Shown here: positions 57,892-64,000 of the stretch, piece by piece
How positions within the stretch are numbered: the stretch's first letter is position 1
Layout: each line of letters opens with the position of its first letter
Assembly: GCA_947631685.1 (NCBI GenBank)
Contig: CANRMI010000003.1
Span: 1 to 64,000, forward strand
Reading direction: 5' to 3'
Origin: an uncultured Lachnospiraceae bacterium
GTDB lineage: Bacteria > Bacillota > Clostridia > Lachnospirales > Lachnospiraceae
DNA: 64,000 nucleotides
Notes under the pieces: generated by a model
What the model was told of the DNA's origin: nothing
What the model saw: only the letters and a program-made list of their open reading frames with translations
Database searches by the model: none
Position numbers and translations under genes: made by a program

Positions 57892-58584
57892 CTAAATCTT
57901 GAACCGATAGCCCACGCCCCAGATTGTCTCAATATACTGGGGTTTGGCGGTATCATACTCTATCTTCTCCCGGATCTTTTTGATGTGGACAGTCACGGTG
58001 GCAATATCCCCGATGGAATCCATGTTCCAGATTTCCCGGAACAGTTCTTCCTTGGTAAAGACATGGTTGGGATGCTCCGCCAGGAAAGTCAGCAGATCAA
58101 ATTCCTTGGTGGTAAACGCCTTTTCCTCCCCGTCCACATAGACTCTTCTGGCCGTCTTGTCGATCCGGATCCCCCTGATCTCCACGATGTCGTTATGGGG
58201 TTTGGCCGCCGTCCCTACCAGCCTGTCATACCTTGCCATATGGGCCTTTACCCTGGCTACCAGCTCGCTGGGGCTGAAAGGCTTCGTCATGTAATCGTCC
58301 GCGCCCAGTCCCAGTCCCCGGATCTTGTCAATATCGTCTTTCTTGGCCGAAACCATGATAATGGGAATATTCTTTTCTTCCCGGATCCTTTTGCAGACTT
58401 CAAATCCGTCCATTCCCGGAAGCATCAGATCCAGGACCACCAGGTCGAACTCCCTGTGAAGAGCCGCCTCCAGCCCGCCGTCTCCGGTATTCTGAATCTC
58501 CACCTCAAAATCGCTCAGCTCCAGATAGTCCTTCTCCAAATCCGCGATTTCTTCTTCATCCTCGATAATCAGGATCCTGCTCAT
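57892..58584 (-). CDS. OmpR-family response regulator
   Basis: ILIIEDEEEIADLEKDYLE, LVVLDLMLPGMDGFEVC, YIETIWGVGYRFKI. Confidence 0.94.
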   Translation of the reverse strand: MSRILIIEDEEEIADLEKDYLELSDFEVEIQNTGDGGLEAALHREFDLVVLDLMLPGMDGFEVCKRIREEKNIPIIMVSAKKDDIDKIRGLGLGADDYMTKPFSPSELVARVKAHMARYDRLVGTAAKPHNDIVEIRGIRIDKTARRVYVDGEEKAFTTKEFDLLTFLAEHPNHVFTKEELFREIWNMDSIGDIATVTVHIKKIREKIEYDTAKPQYIETIWGVGYRFKI

Positions 58585-58611
58585 ATTCCATACCTCCCTT
58601 ATTGTTTCTTT

Positions 58612-58706
58612 GTTCTTATACCATTTCCCTGTTCTTACGCTGTTTCTCTGTTTTTATACCGTTTTCTTGTTCTTACGCTGCTTCTCTGTTCCTATGCCGT
58701 TTCTCC
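58612..58706. repeat. 19-bp tandem repeat x5 between sensor kinase and response regulator genes
   Basis: gttcttataccatttccct / gttcttacgctgtttctct / gtttttataccgttttctt / gttcttacgctgcttctct / gttcctatgccgtttctcc. Confidence 0.85.
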
Positions 58707-60200
58707 GTCCTTTTTCTGCTCCCTGTATTTGCGAATCACAAAATGCATACAGGTGCCTTCCTCTTCCCTGCTGGTCGCCCAGATGTATCCGCCATGGTCC
58801 TCGATGATCTTTTTCACAATGGACAGGCCGATACCGTTGCCTCCCGTGGAAGAATTGCGGGAAGCGTCCGTCCGGTAAAAACGCTCAAATATATTGGGCA
58901 GATCCTTGGCCGCAATCCCTTTTCCGTTATCCTCGATCTCCACACGGACGGAATCCACCTCGTCCAGGATCCGGATGTCGATGACGCCCTTTTCCTTATC
59001 CATATATTTGATGCTGTTGCCGATGATATTGTTGATAACCCGCTTCATCTGTTCCGGATCCGCGATGATCATGGTGTCCGGGGATACCAGATTGGCGTAG
59101 TTGAGTTCGATGTTTTTGGATTCCAGATCCAGCCCCACCTCCTCCACGCAGTCCTTAAAGTAATCGGACACATTGATACGGTGGAAATGATAGGGGATCC
59201 GGTTATTGTCAATTCCCGAATAGATCGTCAGCTCGTTGATCAGCCTGTCCATGTCGTTGGCCTTATTGTAAACAGTCTTGATGTATTTATCCATTTTTTC
59301 CGGCGTATCCGCCACGCCGTCCATGATACCCTCCACATACCCCTTGATAGCGGTAATGGGTGTCTTTAAGTCGTGGGAAATATTGCTGATCAGCTCTCTG
59401 TTCTGCTTTTCCTGCTGCAGCTTTTCTTCGGTGGATTCCTTCAGACGCAGCCGCATGTCTTCGTAATTGCGGTACAGGTCCCCGATCTCTCCCTTGGAAT
59501 CGTTGGAAAGCCTGTAATCAAAATTGCCGTCCTTGATCTTACGCATGGCAATATTCAACTGATTCACCGGCTCCAACACCCCGCGGTGTATCCACTGCGT
59601 CAACAGAAAGCTGGTGAATACCAAAACCACCGCGATCGCCACCACCATATCGATCAAAAGCGAGCGGGATATGAGGCTGCTTACTTTGGTGATGATAAAA
59701 AGGCTTCCTTCGCTGCCGTCCGAAAACACAAAATCCAGCTGCTTCACATACTTTCGCATCTCGCTGAAATAATAGCCCGGCCTGCTGTCCGCCCCGCCCA
59801 GCCCGTAGGGAGGCAGCCTGTCCCAGATCTGCTGGGCCGCTTTATCGTTGCCGGTATAAAAAATCTCGCCGCCCTTTCTTACCAGAATGTAAGAGGTCTT
59901 TTGATTCAGCCTGTCGGAGAGGCTTTCCAGATACGCCGTATCTTCAAACGCGGCGGGATCTTCTTTCAGCTGCTCTAACAGCTCTTCATAGAGCGCCTGG
60001 CTCTGAGCACCCACGTTTTCCATACTGTCCGCCATAGCGGAATAATCGATCTCGGTAAATCCACTCGGCTGCTGCCCCCGCATCAGAAACGTGCCGATAA
60101 CAAAAAACGCGGCTGCCATCAGCACCAGCGGTATGATCACCATAATAGCAAAGGTTACCCACAGTCTTGTCCTGAATTTCATAATCGTCCCGCGCCCCAA
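58692..60200 (-). CDS. HAMP-containing sensor histidine kinase
   Basis: HAMP region, NISHDLKTPITAIKGYVEGI H-box, STGGNGIGLSIVKKII. Confidence 0.93.
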   Translation of the reverse strand: MGRGTIMKFRTRLWVTFAIMVIIPLVLMAAAFFVIGTFLMRGQQPSGFTEIDYSAMADSMENVGAQSQALYEELLEQLKEDPAAFEDTAYLESLSDRLNQKTSYILVRKGGEIFYTGNDKAAQQIWDRLPPYGLGGADSRPGYYFSEMRKYVKQLDFVFSDGSEGSLFIITKVSSLISRSLLIDMVVAIAVVLVFTSFLLTQWIHRGVLEPVNQLNIAMRKIKDGNFDYRLSNDSKGEIGDLYRNYEDMRLRLKESTEEKLQQEKQNRELISNISHDLKTPITAIKGYVEGIMDGVADTPEKMDKYIKTVYNKANDMDRLINELTIYSGIDNNRIPYHFHRINVSDYFKDCVEEVGLDLESKNIELNYANLVSPDTMIIADPEQMKRVINNIIGNSIKYMDKEKGVIDIRILDEVDSVRVEIEDNGKGIAAKDLPNIFERFYRTDASRNSSTGGNGIGLSIVKKIIEDHGGYIWATSREEEGTCMHFVIRKYREQKKDGETA

Positions 60201-60358
60201 CTTAATTTAAATTTAATAGAATCATTATACCATAAATACCCCAAAAGAAAATGAACTGAAAAGAAGAATATCCTAAAAAAAGTATAAACCGATTGACTTT
60301 TTTCCGGAAAATTTTTAAAATAAAATCAGTAATGGTTCCTATTTTGGAAGGAGGCGCT

Positions 60359-60760
60359 ATGGCCACAAAATACAGCCGGCAAAGAGAGCAGATCAAAGCC
60401 TATCTTTATTCCTGCAAAGATCATCCTACCGCTGACAATGTTTACTCGGCCATGCGCAGGCAGTTTCCCAATATCAGCCTGGGAACCGTCTACCGCAATC
60501 TGACGCTTTTAGCCCGACAGGGAGAGATCACAAAGCTCAGCCTGGGAGACGGAGGCGACCGTTTCGACTACGACACCTCCCCCCACTATCACTTTGTCTG
60601 CAGACAGTGCGGCAGCGTTACGGACTTTCCTCTTGCGGCAGATGAGCTTTCTTCATCTTTTACAAATCTTTCTTTCGATGGAAAAATAGAAGGACAGGTC
60701 ACTTATTTTTATGGGATATGCGCCTCGTGCCTGCATAACGCCGGCCCGGGAGAAAAATAG
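60359..60760 (+). CDS. Fur family transcriptional regulator (PerR-like)
   Basis: KYSRQREQIKAYLYSCKDHPTADNVYSAMRRQFPNISLGTVYRNL; CRQCGSV and CASCLHN Zn motifs. Confidence 0.9.
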   Translation: MATKYSRQREQIKAYLYSCKDHPTADNVYSAMRRQFPNISLGTVYRNLTLLARQGEITKLSLGDGGDRFDYDTSPHYHFVCRQCGSVTDFPLAADELSSSFTNLSFDGKIEGQVTYFYGICASCLHNAGPGEK

Positions 60761-60810
60761 AATCGCAAATCAGAAACAAGCCACGCAGAACGTGCAGAAA
60801 GGAATTCCCC

Positions 60811-61431
60811 ATGAACAAAAAAGCAATGTATAATCTGACCTACGGTTTATTTGTACTGACCGCCCAGAAAGACGGAAAGGACAACGGCTGTATCATCAAC
60901 ACCGCCGGGCAGGTCACTTCCGAGCCCAACCGCATCAGCATCGCCGTAAACAAATCCAACTACACCCACGACATCATCCGGGAGACTAAAACTTTCAATA
61001 TCTCCATCATCAGTGAAGCTGCCAGCTTTGAGCTGTTTAAACGGTTTGGTTTTCAGTCAGGCCGGGATACGGACAAATTTGAAGATCTGGAGGGCTGGGG
61101 CCGGGCGGAAAACGGTATCAGCTATATCGCTCTGGGCACCAACGCCTATATTTCCGCGAAAGTAGTTTCCGAGCAGGATCTGGGCTCCCATACCCTGTTC
61201 ATAGCAGAGGTGACCGACATGGAGGTTTTAAGCAGCGTGCCCTCCGCCACCTACGCCTATTATCAGGAAAACATCAAACCCAAGCCGCAGAAGAGCACTT
61301 CCCCGGAAGGCAAAACGGTTTGGCGCTGCACAGTCTGCGGCTATGAATACGAAGGGGAAGAGCTGCCCAAGGACTTCATCTGCCCTCTGTGCAAGCACCC
61401 TGCTTCGGACTTTGAAAAGATAGTAAAATGA
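60811..61431 (+). CDS. Flavin reductase-rubredoxin fusion (Hrb-like)
   Basis: Flavin reductase domain (NLTYGLFVLTAQKDGKDNGCIINTAGQVTSEPNRI) and C-terminal rubredoxin WRCTVCGYEYEGEELPKDFICPLCKHPASDFEKI. Confidence 0.9.
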   Translation: MNKKAMYNLTYGLFVLTAQKDGKDNGCIINTAGQVTSEPNRISIAVNKSNYTHDIIRETKTFNISIISEAASFELFKRFGFQSGRDTDKFEDLEGWGRAENGISYIALGTNAYISAKVVSEQDLGSHTLFIAEVTDMEVLSSVPSATYAYYQENIKPKPQKSTSPEGKTVWRCTVCGYEYEGEELPKDFICPLCKHPASDFEKIVK

Positions 61432-61432
61432 C

Positions 61433-61960
61433 CTAATATTCCACGCCTTCCCTGGCGGGGATTCCCCTTTCAAAAGGGTGACGGGCGCATTTCATTTCCG
61501 TAATGTAGTCCGCTTCTTCCAGTAAAAAATCCGCCGGATCGCGGCCTGTACAGACGATTTCCACTCTGCCCCTGGCACTTTGCAGGAAGCTTTTGAGCTT
61601 TTCCCTGTCGATCAGTTTCCACTTCCAGGGGTAAGTGATCTCGTCCAGCACCACAAGGCCGCATTCTCCGGCCTTTACTTTTTCCGTCAATGTTTCCAGA
61701 ATACCGTCATGTATCTTTCGCAGCTCTTCTTTTTCCTCGCTGCTCATCCGCTCATAAAGGGGAAAGCGTTTCTCGCTTTTTAACACGTCCACCTGCTCCA
61801 TGCGGGACAACAGTTCTGTTTCTCCGCTCCTGCCGCCTTTCATGAATTGGGCGAAAATCACCTTTTCGCCTGCCGCGGCCGCCCGCAGCGCCAGGCCCAC
61901 AGCCGCCGTGGTCTTTCCCTTTCCGTCGCCGCAATAGACATGGAGCAAGCCCTCTTTCAT
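61433..61960 (-). CDS. cobO: Cob(I)yrinic acid a,c-diamide adenosyltransferase
   Basis: LLHVYCGDGKGKTTAAVGLALRAAAAGEKVIFAQFMKGG; VLDEITYPWKWKLID. Start at MKEGLLH. Confidence 0.92.
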   Translation of the reverse strand: MKEGLLHVYCGDGKGKTTAAVGLALRAAAAGEKVIFAQFMKGGRSGETELLSRMEQVDVLKSEKRFPLYERMSSEEKEELRKIHDGILETLTEKVKAGECGLVVLDEITYPWKWKLIDREKLKSFLQSARGRVEIVCTGRDPADFLLEEADYITEMKCARHPFERGIPAREGVEY

Positions 61961-61961
61961 C

Positions 61962-62660
61962 TTATTTTTCCCCCTTGTTTCCGAAAATACGTCTGTACCC
62001 GTAGTTGCCGGCTCCGGCTCCCGGCCTCGGTTTCCCTTTATCCTGCCCGCTTTCCCGCGCGGGATGCTCCCGCAAGATACACGCCGTATTTTTACAGTTT
62101 TCACAGATAGGGGCTCCGGCGTCGGTAAATACGGTTTCCGCTCCTGCTTCTCCGGGCGCCATGGGCAGTAAAAATACCACACTCTTTTTAGGCGTCAGCA
62201 CATACTGCCTGTTGAAAGTGACGGGGATGCCCGTAAACTCCGGATACCATTTCTCCATCAGAGAGAGCGGATAGGTGTCTCCCAGGAAGTCTATTTTTTC
62301 CGCCGTTTTTCTTCTTTCCGCTTCCAGCCGTCTGACACATTCCCCGTAGGTTTTTGATAACATCACGGAGGCCAGGCACTCTATCATATAGCCTTCCGTC
62401 ACCGCTTCCCGTTCCAGGTAAACCTCCTGCAGCGCGTCCACGCCCTCTCCAAGGCTTATAAACACCACTGCGTAATCCTCATAGTCCACAGGCGCCTTTT
62501 TTTGTTTCCACACATAATAGGCCCGCGCGTTTACCAATGGCTGCAGAGTCTGGGCAAATGCGGCCAGCCGGGCAAAATCCGATTCGGCAAAGCCGTATCT
62601 TTTTATTAATTTCCGTATATCCTCCGTACTTAACTGGGCGTCTATCTCCATGGTTCGCAT
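61962..62660 (-). CDS. Uncharacterised protein with C-terminal Cys cluster (CENCKNTACILR), possibly corrinoid-related
   Basis: Adjacent (1-nt gap) to cobO; ICENCKNTACILREHP motif. Confidence 0.5.
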   Translation of the reverse strand: MRTMEIDAQLSTEDIRKLIKRYGFAESDFARLAAFAQTLQPLVNARAYYVWKQKKAPVDYEDYAVVFISLGEGVDALQEVYLEREAVTEGYMIECLASVMLSKTYGECVRRLEAERRKTAEKIDFLGDTYPLSLMEKWYPEFTGIPVTFNRQYVLTPKKSVVFLLPMAPGEAGAETVFTDAGAPICENCKNTACILREHPARESGQDKGKPRPGAGAGNYGYRRIFGNKGEK

Positions 62661-62694
62661 AGAGTACCTCCATTCGGGACGGTTCTGCCGTTTC

Positions 62695-63663
62695 CTATTC
62701 GCAGGGATAAACCAGCTTCCACTCCCTGCGCAGCGCGTCCGTCAGCCTCAATACCCGCAGGGTTTCGCTGTGGGGGATTTCAGGGCACTCTGTCCTGCCC
62801 GCCTCTATGGCTTTTATACAGGAAAGCACTTCATATTCATACCCGTTGATCTGCTCCGGCACCGGGATGCAGTCCGTCATGTGGTAAAACTGGTCAAATA
62901 CCCGAATCTCTTCGCAGTTATTGATATTGATCACTTCTATGTATCCCCTGCTCCCGTAAATTACGCCCCGCCTGTCCGTCTGCGCCTGCATACTGCTGTG
63001 CAGTACCGCCATTTTGCCGGACGTAAATGTCAGCGTGATGCTGTTTTGCAGATCCACGCCCCCGGGAGACAGCACTGCCGCGGAATGTACCTCCTTTACC
63101 TCTTCATGGATGGCCATCAACGCAAAATGAATGGGGTAGATGCCCAGATCCAGCAGGGCACCGCCGGCCAGCGCAGGACTTTCCAGCCGCTCTACCCCGG
63201 TCAGCACATAGCCAAGGTTCGCCGTAAGGGAGCGGACCTCTCCGATCACACCCCGCTCCAGCAGCTCATCCAGCATAAACCGGCCGGGCATATATCTGGT
63301 CCAGATTGCCTCCGTTATCAGAAGTCCCTTTTCCTCCGCCAGCCGCAGCAGCTCCTCCGCCTGTCCGGCATTGACGGTAAAGGGTTTTTCTACCAGTACG
63401 TGCTTTCCGTGTTCCAGACACATCTTCGCATGTTCATAGTGAAAAGAATGGGGAGAGGCCACATAGACCAGTTCCAGTCCTTCGTCCTCCAGCATCTCTT
63501 CATAGGAGCCGTAAGCCTTTTCAAAGCCCCATTTTTCGGCAAAGGCTTCCGCTTTTTGCAGATCTCTGGAAGCCGCCGCGTACTTTTCTACTTCCGGCAG
63601 GGCGGATACGGCCTCCGCCATTTTCTGCGCTATCTTTCCCGCTGCCAAAATCCCGAATTTCAA
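62695..63663 (-). CDS. Gfo/Idh/MocA family oxidoreductase
   Basis: KFGILAAGKIAQKMAEAVSALP Rossmann motif; VLVEKPFTVNAGQAEEL. Likely TTG start. Confidence 0.9.
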   Translation of the reverse strand: MKFGILAAGKIAQKMAEAVSALPEVEKYAAASRDLQKAEAFAEKWGFEKAYGSYEEMLEDEGLELVYVASPHSFHYEHAKMCLEHGKHVLVEKPFTVNAGQAEELLRLAEEKGLLITEAIWTRYMPGRFMLDELLERGVIGEVRSLTANLGYVLTGVERLESPALAGGALLDLGIYPIHFALMAIHEEVKEVHSAAVLSPGGVDLQNSITLTFTSGKMAVLHSSMQAQTDRRGVIYGSRGYIEVININNCEEIRVFDQFYHMTDCIPVPEQINGYEYEVLSCIKAIEAGRTECPEIPHSETLRVLRLTDALRREWKLVYPCE

Positions 63664-64000
63664 TTTTGTTCTTCCTCCTCTTCCTGTTTGATCCAATGCG
63701 TCATGACAAACTGCATCATAGGCCCTAATACCGCCACGCAGATTAAGGTGCCGACGCCCACCACGCCTCCGCAGGCAAATCCCAGCACCAGGTAGCAGGC
63801 ATCAATACAGATCCGCACGATCCCATAGGGCTTTTTCAGCCGCTTGGAAACCGCCAGGTACAGCGCGTCGTTGGGCGCTACTCCGATCCCGGCCGACTTT
63901 AAAAGGGGAAAGCCTATGGAAACCACGCAGCAGGTGAGCATAAATTCCACAAACAAAAGTATCGGGTGGGGATTGGCCGGCAGTATGAACGCCGTCACCT
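63660..64000 (-). CDS. YczE/YyaS/YitT-like integral membrane protein, 5' end beyond window
   Basis: FPLLKSAGIGVAPNDALYLAVSKRLKKPYGIVRICIDACYLVLGFACGGVVGVGT. Confidence 0.75.
   Translation of the reverse strand, partial: VTAFILPANPHPILLFVEFMLTCCVVSIGFPLLKSAGIGVAPNDALYLAVSKRLKKPYGIVRICIDACYLVLGFACGGVVGVGTLICVAVLGPMMQFVMTHWIKQEEEEEQN

Noticed and set aside
57136-58878. 580-aa plus-strand ORF
   Set aside because: Lies antisense to well-supported RluA and response regulator genes, composition is non-protein-like and it runs through the 19-bp repeat; a high-GC shadow ORF.
62650-63795. 381-aa plus-strand ORF
   Set aside because: Antisense to a clear Gfo/Idh/MocA oxidoreductase; shadow ORF.

Overview
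The window looks like a Clostridia (Lachnospiraceae-like) chromosome segment. Housekeeping and core blocks (about 0.2-18 kb and 45.4-64 kb) flank an accessory zone at about 18.2-45.4 kb. The core blocks include a FeoA-FeoB fusion, GH36 alpha-galactosidase, a PurF-like protein, a DUF853 HerA-like ATPase, DegV/MarR, FprA, a reverse rubrerythrin, an HD-GYP/FapA/Hpt cluster, an RlmD-type methyltransferase, YhaM, MetY, two-component/ABC genes, RluA, Fur/PerR, CobO and two tRNA-Gly genes. The accessory zone contains: (i) an Rpn-family gene whose 5' region is repeated at the left window edge; (ii) lipoprotein-like genes with decay signatures: an in-frame TAA, a frameshifted PAAR-like/DUF4280 remnant and a duplicated short-ORF fragment; (iii) an ECF sigma/zf-HC2 anti-sigma pair; (iv) an ietAS-like AAA + subtilase pair followed by an orphan type III Res-like helicase/nuclease with an atypical UvrD-like N-terminus; and (v) the most interesting locus, about 36.3-45.4 kb. 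That locus encodes an LRR protein, a multi-AAA (CbbX/SpoVK-like) protein, a PolC-derived protein lacking its exonuclease domain and key catalytic residues, a LEM3-like GIY-YIG protein, an XRE regulator and a small unknown protein. Two promoters of this locus carry matching arrays of three 7-bp motifs at exact 22-bp spacing, with a shared 19/20 block, which suggests one co-regulated and possibly undescribed system. All assignments come from reading the sequence and from family knowledge; no database search was run.
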